Shown: positions 33,254 to 42,619, counted from the stretch's first letter. The stretch is DNA of 64,000 nucleotides from JAAGZL01 sp050291725 (GCA_050291725.1 JBNKKH010000024.1:1-64000); one strand, 5' to 3'. Numbers and translations: made by a program. Notes: generated from the letters alone by a model not told the origin.

Positions 33254-33763
33254 TTACTCAAGCCAACCTTCCTCTTCCATGCGATCAAACCGGGAGGGGT
33301 CAGCGGGCATAGTGCTTTCTATGGCCTTGGCCAACCAATGGCTGGGGCCGCGCCTTAACTCATCCTGTAGTGAAATAAGCAGGTCACTGATCAAGGTTCC
33401 CACAGGAACCTTGAGGGGTTGAATGCCATTGGCCTGCAGTTGTTTTATGGCAGAGGCACCTACGGCCTGGCTATAAACTGCAACACAGCCGTCCAACACA
33501 GAAATCTTGTCCGCAAGCTTATCTTCGAACTGTCCAGTGGCGCTGTCGTTTGGTCCCTCCATACCCTGACCAAAAAACTCAGCTGCCTCCAGAAAACAGG
33601 ATCTATCCTCGTCCAGTGCATAGATCGCAAGAGACTGGGCAGCTCCAAAGTGCTGATCTACCTGCTTGCGATCACTGGTTGCAAAGGCAACCTTGAGCGC
33701 AGTATCGACCCAACCATCTTCGGTGGCACAGTCAACCAAATGAAGTCGTCGTTGTAATGTCAT
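33254..33763 (-). CDS. nifX: FeMo-cofactor carrier protein NifX
   Basis: 169 residues, ATG at 33763. ALKVAFATSDRKQVDQHFGA (about residues 23-42) is the conserved start of the dinitrogenase iron-molybdenum cofactor-binding domain, and LDGCVAVYSQAVGASAIKQL with QANGIQPLKVPVG completes the ribonuclease H-like fold. NifX binds NifB-co and the VK-cluster between NifB and NifEN. It follows nifN by 57 bases. Confidence 0.93.
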   Translation of the reverse strand: MTLQRRLHLVDCATEDGWVDTALKVAFATSDRKQVDQHFGAAQSLAIYALDEDRSCFLEAAEFFGQGMEGPNDSATGQFEDKLADKISVLDGCVAVYSQAVGASAIKQLQANGIQPLKVPVGTLISDLLISLQDELRRGPSHWLAKAIESTMPADPSRFDRMEEEGWLE

Positions 33764-33820
33764 TTGTCACCACCTTGTGCAAACATTGAATTGGAGTCGA
33801 TTCTCATAACAGTTTCTATC

Positions 33821-35212
33821 TCAATGGAGAGCCTCTACGCAGGAGTTTGAATCCGGTACCTTCTGGGAATATATAGAGCGGTATGGGTGGATCTCTCCCT
33901 TCTCCAGACTCAGCATAATATTGGCTAGATCAAACAGGGTTTGGCGACTACCTCGGTAACCAATCCAAACCTTATGTTGCCCTCCTAACTGATCATATTG
34001 TGGGAAACCGGCCCGCAGCAGGGGTATGCCAAGACGCTCAGCACTCTGCACCCCATGAGCATTGGTGATAAGCACTTCGGCCTCTTCGACAGCTGCGATC
34101 TTCTCCACATCTTCTAGGTCACCAATCTTCACACTATCCGATACCATATCCTGCAAGATAGGCACATTAACTGGCGTGACCGCCGCAACTGTTTTAGCGC
34201 CCACTCCTGCCAACATCTGATCTAGAGCCACGAGCAGATCAGGATCTGCCGCAATGGCAAAACGGGACATACCCAGCATAAAATGACTATCTAGCATGGC
34301 GTCCTGTAGCTGGGCACGCTGGCGCTCCAACTTTGGTGGTACTGGCTCACCGGTTATACGGTGCAGGGTATCTACCAAAGCATCTACCGCATCCAGCCCC
34401 ATGAGATGGTCAAAACGGTGATCGGGAACATTTGTGCGATTTGCTAACTCATCCGCTGCTTTAAACATGGAACGACCAATAACGATAGTGGCAGAAGCAT
34501 CTCCGAGAGTTGCCAATTGCGAGACATCGGTACCACCTATGGTCAGGGGCGAGAAATCACCTTCTCCTAGATATCCCAGAGAGTCGGAAATATCTGGTAT
34601 CACCACTGGCTGCATACCGAAGGCCTCAACAATCTCCTTCAACTCCTCCAGATCTCCAGGTGTCAACGATGAGCCAACCAAGACATTGATCTGACGACTG
34701 TTAGTGCCTGGCTTGGTACCAGACTCCTCAGCAGTTGGCACAGCAACCTTGATAACCTGTTCCACCGCCTTGGCAAAACCGGTCTCCAAACAACCTGTAT
34801 AGTCGGGGGTGGATACTGGAACCACTGGGATATGATCAAACTCTGGATGCTGTTGCCGGAACTGGTTTAGCGCCATTCCCAAATCGCTGCCCTGGGTCTC
34901 AGTCAGACCAGTTGATGGCACACCAATTATGGACGGGCTGTTCTTCTCAGCTATAGTTTTCAACCCCTCCACTACACTATCTTCAGACCCCATAACTGTG
35001 GATACCTGATCCATAGCTGTGGTTTGCAGTGGAATAGGCTCGCGGTAATGCAACACAAAAAACACCTTACCAAAGGCAGTACAGCCCTGAGCTCCATGTA
35101 ACATAGGGATAGAACGATTAAAGCCGAGGAAGGCTAAAGCTGCACCAACAGTCTGACTCACCTTCAAGGGATTAACAGACAGCGCCTTGCTACGTTTAAT
35201 TATCGTAGGCAT
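33821..35212 (-). CDS. nifN: nitrogenase FeMo-cofactor scaffold protein NifN
   Basis: 463 residues; ATG at 35212 shares one base with the nifE stop (TAATG). The N-terminal PLKVSQTVGAALAFLGFNRS and IPMLHGAQGCTAFGKVFFVL give the cluster cysteine, and SIIGVPSTGLTETQGSDLGM, NVLVGSSLTPGDLEELKEIV and TRLC-free C-terminal regions match NifN. It forms the alpha2beta2 NifEN scaffold on which NifB-co is converted to FeMo-co. Confidence 0.95.
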   Translation of the reverse strand: MPTIIKRSKALSVNPLKVSQTVGAALAFLGFNRSIPMLHGAQGCTAFGKVFFVLHYREPIPLQTTAMDQVSTVMGSEDSVVEGLKTIAEKNSPSIIGVPSTGLTETQGSDLGMALNQFRQQHPEFDHIPVVPVSTPDYTGCLETGFAKAVEQVIKVAVPTAEESGTKPGTNSRQINVLVGSSLTPGDLEELKEIVEAFGMQPVVIPDISDSLGYLGEGDFSPLTIGGTDVSQLATLGDASATIVIGRSMFKAADELANRTNVPDHRFDHLMGLDAVDALVDTLHRITGEPVPPKLERQRAQLQDAMLDSHFMLGMSRFAIAADPDLLVALDQMLAGVGAKTVAAVTPVNVPILQDMVSDSVKIGDLEDVEKIAAVEEAEVLITNAHGVQSAERLGIPLLRAGFPQYDQLGGQHKVWIGYRGSRQTLFDLANIMLSLEKGEIHPYRSIYSQKVPDSNSCVEALH

Positions 35213-36627
35213 TAAGCTACCTCCTCTGATGATGTTCTAGATTCAGGAGCAGCCTGATGCCAGGGGGCACTATTTCTGACTGATGGCCATATCGGGCTTT
35301 CGATAGTCAATGCCATCTGCCGTGCCAGCTCAATCATGCCGTCATAGCCGGCATAAGCAAACTCACGCTCCTGATTAATATGCAAAAATGGTATGCGTGC
35401 TTTGAGGGCGGTATACATATTGCGACCGCCTGCAATCATGATGTCTATGTTATGTTCATACACCATATCGATCATGGTGCGCGGATTGCCCTCCTCCAAC
35501 ATCACGGCATCATCACCCATCAGTTCACGGATGCGCGCCTTGTCCTCTTCGGTGGATTTTCTAGTGCCGGTGGCAGCTACTTCCATGCCCAGATCCTGCA
35601 GGGCAGCGACTATAGACCAGGATTTCACACCGCCGGTATAGAGCAATGCCTTCTTGCCCTTAAGCCGGGCACGCCAGGGTTTTAGTTCTTCACTGATGCG
35701 CGCCTCTTCCCGAGCTATCAGCGCTTCGGTACGACGGGTCAGATCATCATCGCCAATGATGCGGGCAAAATCGCGCAGGGCCTGGGAGACATCATTCACT
35801 CCGTAGAAACTACCCTCGAACCAGGGCGTACTGTATGACTCTTCCAGCTTACGGGCCACGTTGATCAAGGCCTTGGAGCAGACCATCATGTTAGCCTCAG
35901 AGCGGTGCATGGTCTGTACATCACGAAATAGCGCATCACCGGAGATGCTACCGATTATGCGCAGACCAAGCTCATCCAGCAACGGCATCACATGCCACAA
36001 CTCACCAGCGATATTGTATTCACCGATTAGAGCAATATCGTGCACCTGTATGCCTTCACGTTGCGCCGATTCCGGTACTGGATCAGGCTCGCGAGTACCG
36101 CAGACATATTTAACCATCGCCTCACCAGCGATACGGTTGCCTAAGTTTTTGGTGCCGTAAAAGCCGGCTACGTCAACTGGTACTACTGGAGTGCCCCAGC
36201 GCTCTTGTGCTGCATTACATACCGCCTCCACATCATCACCGATCAATGCGGGAACACAGGTGTTGTAAACAAATACTGCGGCAGGAGCGTAGCTATCAAT
36301 GGCCTGTTTAATAGAGTGAAAGAGACGCTTCTCTCCGCGCCCCATGATGACATCCTGCTCCGTAAGATCTGTGGTCATACCGATGCGTGACAGACGCGGT
36401 GCGTTAGAGCGGGTACCCCGGTTATCCCAGGAGCTACCTGCGCAGGCTATGGTACCGTGTACGATGTGAGCCACATCGGCGATAGGAAACAGAGCGATCT
36501 GCGCCCCATCAAGTACACAGCCACCAGCGGTAGCACCGGGTTTTGGTTTGGCACAGCCAGATTTCGATTTGTTGTTGTGGGCACATGCTGGTTCATCCAG
36601 CAGGGCAGCTATATCTTTCTGTTTCAT
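35212..36627 (-). CDS. nifE: nitrogenase FeMo-cofactor scaffold protein NifE
   Basis: 471 residues, ATG at 36627. It contains GGCVLDGAQIALFPIADVAH, VHGTIACAGSSWDNRGT, FVYNTCVPALIGDDVEAVCN, GFYGTKNLGNRIAGEAMV and TPWFEGSFYGVNDVSQALRD. The cluster-binding cysteines are in the first three blocks. First gene of the nifE-N-X-DUF269-CCE_0567-fdxB operon, with a perfect sigma-54 promoter 40 bases upstream. Confidence 0.96.
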   Translation of the reverse strand: MKQKDIAALLDEPACAHNNKSKSGCAKPKPGATAGGCVLDGAQIALFPIADVAHIVHGTIACAGSSWDNRGTRSNAPRLSRIGMTTDLTEQDVIMGRGEKRLFHSIKQAIDSYAPAAVFVYNTCVPALIGDDVEAVCNAAQERWGTPVVPVDVAGFYGTKNLGNRIAGEAMVKYVCGTREPDPVPESAQREGIQVHDIALIGEYNIAGELWHVMPLLDELGLRIIGSISGDALFRDVQTMHRSEANMMVCSKALINVARKLEESYSTPWFEGSFYGVNDVSQALRDFARIIGDDDLTRRTEALIAREEARISEELKPWRARLKGKKALLYTGGVKSWSIVAALQDLGMEVAATGTRKSTEEDKARIRELMGDDAVMLEEGNPRTMIDMVYEHNIDIMIAGGRNMYTALKARIPFLHINQEREFAYAGYDGMIELARQMALTIESPIWPSVRNSAPWHQAAPESRTSSEEVA

Positions 36628-36666
36628 GTTACATCAGGGCCTTTTAATATTAATGATTAACCTGTT

Positions 36667-36681
36667 GCAACCTACGTGCCA
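36667..36681 (-). promoter_or_regulatory. sigma-54 promoter of the nifENX operon
   Basis: Minus-strand TGGCACGTAGGTTGC, a full -24/-12 match with GG-N10-GC, 40 bases before the nifE ATG. Confidence 0.93.
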
Positions 36682-36720
36682 ATTTATAACTTATTGTTTA
36701 TATTGGTTATTTATAAATAT

Positions 36721-36741
36721 TGTTATGTAGCAAACACTACA
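36721..36741. promoter_or_regulatory. two overlapping NifA-type sites upstream of nifE
   Basis: TGT-N10-ACA occurs at 36721-36736 and again at 36726-36741. The second, TGTAGCAAACACTACA, is an extended palindrome TGTAG-N6-CTACA. They lie 40-60 bases from the -24 element, closer than usual. Confidence 0.72.
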
Positions 36742-36794
36742 ATATTTTGTCATGGGGTTTATGCGACCAAACAATTAGGTTTAATTGTTCATAT

Positions 36795-36960
36795 GTTTCT
36801 GTCCGCAAATGAACGCAAATAACCACAAATATACGCAAAAGAGCTATGCAGGATAGTAGTGCGGAGATGAATCCCGCTATCAAGTAGCTGGATGACGAGA
36901 TGTCTAATCTTTATTTGCGTCCTTGCGCGGTGATTTGCGTCTATTAGCGGCTAATCCCTA
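36795..36960. repeat. cgcaaat-type dispersed repeat, inverted pair
   Basis: Gtccgcaaatgaacgcaaat...acgcaaa (about 36800-36840) and tttgcgtccttgcgcggtga...ttagcggcta (about 36907-36955) are inverted copies of an interspersed motif. It also occurs at about 56703-56748 and 57586-57630 (attagccgcaaataaacgc). It fills most of the gap between the nifE regulatory region and the DUF6129 gene. Confidence 0.65.
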
Positions 36961-36965
36961 GCCGG

Positions 36966-37232
36966 TTACTCCTCTTCAACCTCAGCCACAACCAACCCAC
37001 TGGCAGAGTCCAAATCGTTGGTCAAGCTAAGACAGTGGCTACTGCTATTCACTAGATATATATTGAAGTCAGGGTCTTCAAATACTGGCTTGGCACCCAC
37101 AACATCATCGTCCATGCAGTAGGTGAAATGTAAATCAGGATAACTATTGCGCAGACCTGCTACTATCTGCTCTGATATAGGCTGAGACTTAACCAGTTCG
37201 CTAATGCTGTTCAGTTGCTCTTCGCTGATCAT
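36966..37232 (-). CDS. nif-cluster small protein (DUF6129-like)
   Basis: 88 residues, ATG at 37232, overlapping the nifY stop by 4 bases. The sequence MISEEQLNSISELVKSQPIS, GLRNSYPDLHFTYCMDDDVV and FNIYLVNSSSHCLSLTND is acidic and soluble. It resembles small proteins annotated DUF6129 at the end of nifHDKTY operons in gammaproteobacteria. No function is known. Translational coupling to nifY suggests a joint role in cofactor or apoprotein handling. Confidence 0.7.
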   Translation of the reverse strand: MISEEQLNSISELVKSQPISEQIVAGLRNSYPDLHFTYCMDDDVVGAKPVFEDPDFNIYLVNSSSHCLSLTNDLDSASGLVVAEVEEE

Positions 37233-37930
37233 GTCTCTTCTCTCTCAAACCGCACCCTATCCTCAGCAGATTGGCCCATAACCTTAGCTAGCCAGGGCGG
37301 TGCATTCTCGCCAATAGCTGACTGAAGATTGGCAATTTCATCTCTTGCTGGTCCCAGCTGGGGCTTTTTGATGGGATGGCCTCCTGCTTTAACCACTTTG
37401 GCAGCAGCCGGCCCACCGATGGAGGCAACAAATACAATCTGACAATCATCTATAAGAGATGCACGATATGCGTTCTTATCGTCAGCCTCTTGGGTACGAT
37501 CAATTGTGCGTATCTCAATAAGACGGCTTTCACTTTTTGATACTTGATAGATCAGAAAACGGTGACAGGAACCGAAATGACCATCCAGCAGCTCTGCTTT
37601 ATTTGATGCACAGGCTACACGGATGCTATCTGGCATATCCCCTTCGCTGTACGCATCAACTTCAGGCAGTGGTTCGCTCTGCAAATCCATATCGCCCTTG
37701 AGATGAGAGAGTGCAGACTTAATAGCAGTGTTGTCTACATCGGCAAACTCACCATCACAAGCACGCTTTAAACTTTTTACCGAAAGCCCGGAAAGCTTAT
37801 CCAGGGTTGGAGGCAGTCCAATAACATCATCCAGTGCTCGTAGCAGACGGGCCGCATTGGTATCTGGCAATTCACGTGCTGCCAATCCTATACGCAGGGC
37901 TATCTCTTCTGAAATTGGTGTGCTCATCAT
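37229..37930 (-). CDS. nifY: NifY/NafY-type dinitrogenase cofactor chaperone
   Basis: 233 residues, ATG at 37930 behind aggag (6-base spacing). The N-terminal about 90 residues (EEIALRIGLAARELPDTNAA, LLRALDDVIGLPPTLDKLSG, SVKSLKRACDG) match the apodinitrogenase-binding domain of NafY. The C-terminal domain DSIRVACASNKAELLDGHFG, LIYQVSKSESRLIEIRTIDR, and QIVFVASIGGPAAAKVVKAG is the FeMo-co-binding domain; His in DGHFGSCHRF is the cofactor contact region. It stabilises apo-NifDK until FeMo-co insertion. Confidence 0.88.
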   Translation of the reverse strand: MMSTPISEEIALRIGLAARELPDTNAARLLRALDDVIGLPPTLDKLSGLSVKSLKRACDGEFADVDNTAIKSALSHLKGDMDLQSEPLPEVDAYSEGDMPDSIRVACASNKAELLDGHFGSCHRFLIYQVSKSESRLIEIRTIDRTQEADDKNAYRASLIDDCQIVFVASIGGPAAAKVVKAGGHPIKKPQLGPARDEIANLQSAIGENAPPWLAKVMGQSAEDRVRFEREET

Positions 37931-37984
37931 GGCTGGCTCCTATTACATCAAAACTAACTACTCGACTTATCCGTTTATCATGAG

Positions 37985-38197
37985 TTAGGCGCGTTTAAAA
38001 CGCAGAGTTGTGGGAAATTCAGGTGGTGGACTGATAGGATCAATGTAGTACTTGGAACCATCGGTCAGCTCAATTTCACCGCCCCACTCTGTATCGCTAT
38101 CTTTTTCTACCGAAGCAATTTCATCTTCCTGGTCCTTCTTGGCAATGTAGAACAGAAGGTTGCCATCATCTTTTACTCGGATCATTACATTTGGCAT
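37985..38197 (-). CDS. nifT: nitrogen fixation protein NifT/FixU
   Basis: 70 residues from ATG at 38197 (MPNVMIRVKDDGNLLFYIAK), with gaggag 7 bases before; the longer frame to 38230 lacks a site. The blocks KKDQEDEIASVEKDSD, WGGEIELTDGSKYYIDP and PPEFPTTLRFKRA match NifT. Its role is unclear; deletion has little effect in studied diazotrophs. It follows nifK. Confidence 0.92.
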   Translation of the reverse strand: MPNVMIRVKDDGNLLFYIAKKDQEDEIASVEKDSDTEWGGEIELTDGSKYYIDPISPPPEFPTTLRFKRA

Positions 38198-38296
38198 CTG
38201 ATACTCCTCGACATCGAGAAAAAACCGCAAGCTTCGCCCAACTCTACAAAGGGAGATAACTGTAGAACTGAGCTCAGCTTGCGCAGTTAGGCCCTA

Positions 38297-39865
38297 CTAT
38301 CGAACTAGGTCGTAGTTGTAGTCTGTAACGCCCATTTCCATAGTCTCTTCATCAAGGCGCTCCAGCACCGAGTTAACCAGGGTCTTCAGAATATTCATGG
38401 CACCCTCGTAACCCATAGTGGTATCACGATGCATATGGTGCCGATCGAAGATTGGGAAACCGATACGGATCAGCGGTACCTCGAACTCTTTACCCTTCTT
38501 CAGGGTGTCACGCTGGATGAACTTACCGTAGCTGTTACCGATCATGAAGTCCGGTTTGTTGGTGAACATCATGGAACGGAAGTGCCACAGATCCTTACCA
38601 ACAAGAACCTCACTGTTCTGACCATAAGGAGATTCAGAAAGCATCGCCTCCATAGCCTTTCTCCAGCGCTTGTTGGCCTGGTTACACAGGATGGTGGTAG
38701 GTTCTGCACCCAGCTCCAGTAGGAAGCGGGTCATGCCCATAACAAAATCAGCATCTCCGTAGAGGCCGAACTTCTTGCCGTGCAGCCAGGAGTGGCTGTC
38801 GGTCATCATGTCCACCAGAACACCGCGCTCGCGGGTCAGTGATTCTGAAATCGGCTTACCGGTAAGCTCTGATATCTTCATCAGAAACTCATCAGTCGCT
38901 TCAAGTCCAATAGGAATCTTGATGTCGCTGGCAGGCTGTTTCCAGGTACCCTTGGTGAACTTGCGGCTCTTTACCGACTGCCATGGCTGTAGATAGAGAG
39001 TATCGATAGCGTTAGGAGCATCCTTCATCTCAGCAATGCTGGTACCGCCATCGTACATGCGGAATTCACCATCAGCCGGGGTATCCAGTACGTCACTAGG
39101 ATCGCTCAGCAGACTGCATTCAACATCCATATCCTTCATCATGCGCTTCATTACCCGGTAGTTGCCAAGATAGGTCTCGAAGCCAGGCACGATGTTGATC
39201 TTGCCGTTGCTGCCTACCTCTTTATCTTCCATCTCGTTCAGGGTGAAGTAGCGCTGGATGCCTTCGAACATATTGTCCCATCCAGTAGTATGGCTACCCA
39301 CAAAGCTCGGGGTATGAGCGAAAGGTGTAGGGAAATCCTCTGGGATATGCCCTTCCTTCTTAGAGTTGCCGATAAAAGCGTTAAGGTCATCACCAATAAC
39401 TTCTGCCATACAGGTGGTAGATACAGCAATCATCTCTGGTTTGTAGAGCGCCCTAGCGTTCTCCAGACCGTCGAACATATTCTTCTGTCCACCAAATACC
39501 GCAGCGTCTTCAGTCATGGAGTCAGAGACACAGGACACTGGCTCTTTGAAGTGACGGTTAAAATAGGTACGGAAGTACGCAGTACAACCCTGAGATCCGT
39601 GTACATAAGGCAATGTCTTCTCAAAGCCGAGAGCGCAAAGCACAGCGCCTAATGGCTGACACGCCTTAGCCGGGTTAATGGTCAGAGCCTCACGAGAAAA
39701 GTTCAACTCTTTGTACTCTTCCGTGGTGGTCCAGTTAAAGATCTCATCGATCTTTACTGAAGGAACCTTATCCTCGTACTTCTCTTTGGTTGTGAGAACC
39801 TCTTTGTATTCGTCTTCACGAAACAGCGGATAACTCGGTTTAATATCATCTACTACTTGACTCAT
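38297..39865 (-). CDS. nifK: nitrogenase MoFe protein beta subunit
   Basis: 522 residues from ATG at 39865 (MSQVVDDIKPSYPLFREDEY) behind gggaggag; the frame continues upstream but without a start signal. P-cluster cysteines are in NPAKACQPLGAVLCALGFEK, YVHGSQGCTAYFRTYFNRHF and VSTTCMAEVIGDDLNAFI. The C-terminus RIGFPIFDRHHMHRDTTMGY and EGAMNILKTLVN is canonical. It forms the alpha2beta2 dinitrogenase with NifD and carries half of each P-cluster. Confidence 0.98.
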   Translation of the reverse strand: MSQVVDDIKPSYPLFREDEYKEVLTTKEKYEDKVPSVKIDEIFNWTTTEEYKELNFSREALTINPAKACQPLGAVLCALGFEKTLPYVHGSQGCTAYFRTYFNRHFKEPVSCVSDSMTEDAAVFGGQKNMFDGLENARALYKPEMIAVSTTCMAEVIGDDLNAFIGNSKKEGHIPEDFPTPFAHTPSFVGSHTTGWDNMFEGIQRYFTLNEMEDKEVGSNGKINIVPGFETYLGNYRVMKRMMKDMDVECSLLSDPSDVLDTPADGEFRMYDGGTSIAEMKDAPNAIDTLYLQPWQSVKSRKFTKGTWKQPASDIKIPIGLEATDEFLMKISELTGKPISESLTRERGVLVDMMTDSHSWLHGKKFGLYGDADFVMGMTRFLLELGAEPTTILCNQANKRWRKAMEAMLSESPYGQNSEVLVGKDLWHFRSMMFTNKPDFMIGNSYGKFIQRDTLKKGKEFEVPLIRIGFPIFDRHHMHRDTTMGYEGAMNILKTLVNSVLERLDEETMEMGVTDYNYDLVR

Positions 39866-39972
39866 GGTCTTTCTCCTCCCGCGCCACCAATCTGTGGACA
39901 ACGGGTCAGATAAATTAAATATTACTTTTTCTGATTGCAGGCTGGGCCAGACCCAGCCTGCGGTTAGAAAAA

Positions 39973-41436
39973 TTATGCTGCTGCAGTTTCTGCATCATCC
40001 TTTGGTTTCAACCAAGGTGCTTGCATCTTGTCCCAGCATGGATTATTCAAAGTCATATCCATATCGCGAGCGAAGATGGCAAAACCGTCGTAGCCGTGAT
40101 AAGGGCCGGAATAATCCCAGGAGTGCATTTGACGGAATGGGATACCCATCTTCTGGAATATGTACTTCTCTTTGATACCGGAACCGATCAGATCAGGTTT
40201 GACCTTCTTAACGAACTCTTCGAATTCGTAGCCAGTTACGTCATCATAGATCAGGGTGGCATTACCCATATCTTTAATGGTGCGATCGTAGTCATCGTTA
40301 TGGGCGAACTCATAACCGGTACCAACCACTTCCATACCCAGATCTTCGTAAGCACCGATGATGTGGCGAGGACGCAGACCGCCCACATACAGCATCACCT
40401 TCTTACCTTCCAGACGTGGCTTGTACTTAGCGATTACCGCTTCATACTCAGCCTTATATTTGGCAATTACCTTCTCAGCTCCCTCTTTGATCTTGTCATC
40501 AAACTTCTCTGCGATAGCACGCAGTGACTCCTCAATCTTGGTAGGACCGAAGAAGTTGTACTCCATCCAAGGAATACCAAACTTCTCTTCCATATGACGA
40601 GAGATGTAGTTCATGGAACGGTAGCAGTGCAGCAGGTTGAGCTTCACAGCAGGGGTACGCTCCATCTCAGCAACGGTACCGTCACCAGACCACTGAGCTA
40701 CAACATTAAGACCCATCTCTTCCAACAGGATACGGGAGGACCAGGCATCACCACCAATGTTGTAATCACCAAGGATGGCTACATCATATGGACCAGCCTC
40801 TTGCTGCTCTTTACCCAGCATGTGATCACGAATAGCATCGTTTGCGATATGGTGACCCAGAGACTGGGAAACACCACGGAAACCTTCACAACGTACTGGA
40901 ACTACAGGCTTTTCTAAGTCTTTAGCAGTCTGTTTGGCCACGGCTTCAATATCATCACCGATAAGACCAATCGGACACTCAGACTGTACTGTGATGCCCT
41001 TGTTCAGAGGGAACAGCTGTTCAACCTCTTCCAACAGCTTGGACAGTTTCTTATCCCCACCGAACACAATGTCCTTCTCCTGAAAATCTGAGGTGAAGTT
41101 CATGGTGCCGAAGGTGTTAACACCGGTGGCGCCTACATAGTAGTTACGGCGTCCGGCGCGGGAGTACTGACCGCAACCTACTGGACCGTGGGAGACGTGG
41201 ATCATGTCCTTGATAGGACCCCACACCACACCCTTGGAACCTGCGTAGGCACAACCACGAATGGTCATCACACCAGGCAGTGATTTACGGTTGGAAGTAA
41301 TACACTTCTTGGACTGCTCAACCGACTGATCATTGACCGCAAGATGTTTTGCGCGGTCCTCTTTAGCTTTCTCTGGGTAGACCTCCAGCACCTCTTGAAT
41401 GAGGGCTGCGGTCTCTTCGCTTGTCATAGTTGACAT
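39973..41436 (-). CDS. nifD: nitrogenase MoFe protein alpha subunit
   Basis: 487 residues, ATG at 41436. P-cluster ligands: IRGCAYAGSKGVVWGPIKDM, VGCGQYSRAGRRNYY and VQSECPIGLIGDDIEAVAK. The FeMo-co ligand Cys is in LLHCYRSMNYISRHMEEKFG and the His in RQMHSWDYSGPYHGYDGFAI; the Gln/His near homocitrate are in GFRGVSQSLGHHIANDAIR. All residues that distinguish Mo nitrogenase are present. It lies between nifH and nifK in one operon. Confidence 0.98.
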   Translation of the reverse strand: MSTMTSEETAALIQEVLEVYPEKAKEDRAKHLAVNDQSVEQSKKCITSNRKSLPGVMTIRGCAYAGSKGVVWGPIKDMIHVSHGPVGCGQYSRAGRRNYYVGATGVNTFGTMNFTSDFQEKDIVFGGDKKLSKLLEEVEQLFPLNKGITVQSECPIGLIGDDIEAVAKQTAKDLEKPVVPVRCEGFRGVSQSLGHHIANDAIRDHMLGKEQQEAGPYDVAILGDYNIGGDAWSSRILLEEMGLNVVAQWSGDGTVAEMERTPAVKLNLLHCYRSMNYISRHMEEKFGIPWMEYNFFGPTKIEESLRAIAEKFDDKIKEGAEKVIAKYKAEYEAVIAKYKPRLEGKKVMLYVGGLRPRHIIGAYEDLGMEVVGTGYEFAHNDDYDRTIKDMGNATLIYDDVTGYEFEEFVKKVKPDLIGSGIKEKYIFQKMGIPFRQMHSWDYSGPYHGYDGFAIFARDMDMTLNNPCWDKMQAPWLKPKDDAETAAA

Positions 41437-41525
41437 TTCTTTCTCCTATCCCGCGCCACTAATCTGTGAACTACGGGTAATGGAACTGTTTCTACAAAAA
41501 ACTATCGTTTCGCTACTCTTGCTAA

Positions 41526-42419
41526 TTAAGGAGCAGGTGCTGCAACACTCTCTGAAGTAGCAGTCTGACCAATAATGCTCTCGTCTTCCTCTTCCATCAG
41601 ACCGAAGTCCATAAGTAGATCTTCCAGCGCGTCCATGGTGATAGGGGTTGGAATTACGAACATCTTGTTGTCGATAATCTTCTGAGCCAAATCGCGATAC
41701 TCCTGAGCCTGCTTGGCTTTTGGATCGTATTCGATAACGGTCATACGGCGAATCTCAGCACGCTGTACCACGTTGTCACGAGGAACGAAGTGGATCATCT
41801 GGGTACCCAACTGACGAGCAAGCTCCATGATGAGTTCATCTTCACGAGCGGTGTTACGGCTGTTACAGATCAGGCCAGCCAAACGTACGCCACCAGAGTT
41901 AGCATATTTCACGATACCCTTGGAGATGTTGTTAGCTGCATACATAGCCATCATCTCGCCAGAACATACAATGTAAATCTCCTGGGCCTTGTTCTCACGA
42001 ATAGACATGGCGAATCCACCACACACAACGTCGCCCAATACATCGTAGAATACGAAGTCGAGATCTTCTTCATAGGCGCCTTCCTCTTCCAGGAAGTTGA
42101 TGGCGGTGATAACACCACGACCAGCACAACCTACACCTGGCTCAGGACCGCCAGACTCAACACACTTAATATCGCCGTAACCGGTTTTAAGCACATCTTC
42201 CAGCTCCAGGTCTTCCACGGTGCCAGCCTCAGCTGCCATCTCCATGATGGTATTCTGCGCCTTAGAGTGCAGGATCAGACGAGTGGAGTCAGCCTTAGGG
42301 TCACAGCCGACGATCATAACTTTTTTACCCAGCTCAGCCAGACCAGCTACTAGGTTCTGAGTAGTGGTTGATTTACCAATACCACCTTTACCGTAAATTG
42401 CACATTGACGCAGCGCCAT
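41526..42419 (-). CDS. nifH: nitrogenase iron protein (dinitrogenase reductase)
   Basis: 297 residues, ATG at 42419 with aggag upstream. P-loop YGKGGIGKSTTTQNLVAGL, cluster Cys in PGVGCAGRGVITAINFLEEE (with the Arg that DraT modifies) and in VLGDVVCGGFAMSIRENKAQ. In that last block most NifH proteins have FAMPIRE; here Pro is Ser. It donates electrons to NifDK with ATP hydrolysis. First gene of nifHDKTY-DUF6129. Confidence 0.98.
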   Translation of the reverse strand: MALRQCAIYGKGGIGKSTTTQNLVAGLAELGKKVMIVGCDPKADSTRLILHSKAQNTIMEMAAEAGTVEDLELEDVLKTGYGDIKCVESGGPEPGVGCAGRGVITAINFLEEEGAYEEDLDFVFYDVLGDVVCGGFAMSIRENKAQEIYIVCSGEMMAMYAANNISKGIVKYANSGGVRLAGLICNSRNTAREDELIMELARQLGTQMIHFVPRDNVVQRAEIRRMTVIEYDPKAKQAQEYRDLAQKIIDNKMFVIPTPITMDALEDLLMDFGLMEEEDESIIGQTATSESVAAPAP

Positions 42420-42490
42420 GTTATTTCTCCTTCACATTAAAAAATCTTAGGTGAGCGTATAAACCAATACGCCCGGACACCCCCTACTGA

Positions 42491-42505
42491 GCAATCGCCG
42501 TGCCA
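42491..42505 (-). promoter_or_regulatory. sigma-54 promoter of nifHDK
   Basis: Minus-strand TGGCACGGCGATTGC with GG-N10-GC, 72 bases before the nifH ATG. A long leader follows. Confidence 0.94.
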
Positions 42506-42574
42506 AAAACAAATAATTAACATTAGCTGCTGTTTTTAAAGGATAATTTATGCTATTGTCGCACTCCAATGCTT

Positions 42575-42619
42575 GGTACGGTTCCCTACAAAAATCATAA
42601 AATTGTATGAATCATCACA
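42575..42619. promoter_or_regulatory. NifA-type sites between nifH and draT
   Basis: An exact TGT-N10-ACA at 42604-42619 overlaps the draT start codon and lies about 100 bases upstream of the nifH -24 element. A one-mismatch site GGTACGGTTCCCTACA at 42575-42590 lies about 70 bases away, the spacing seen at nifV and nifB. Confidence 0.6.

Noticed and set aside
42571..42600. Sigma-54 promoter for draT (ttggtacggttccctac)
   Set aside because: The TGGTAC half fits, but the -12 TTGC half is absent. It is better read as a NifA-like half-site.
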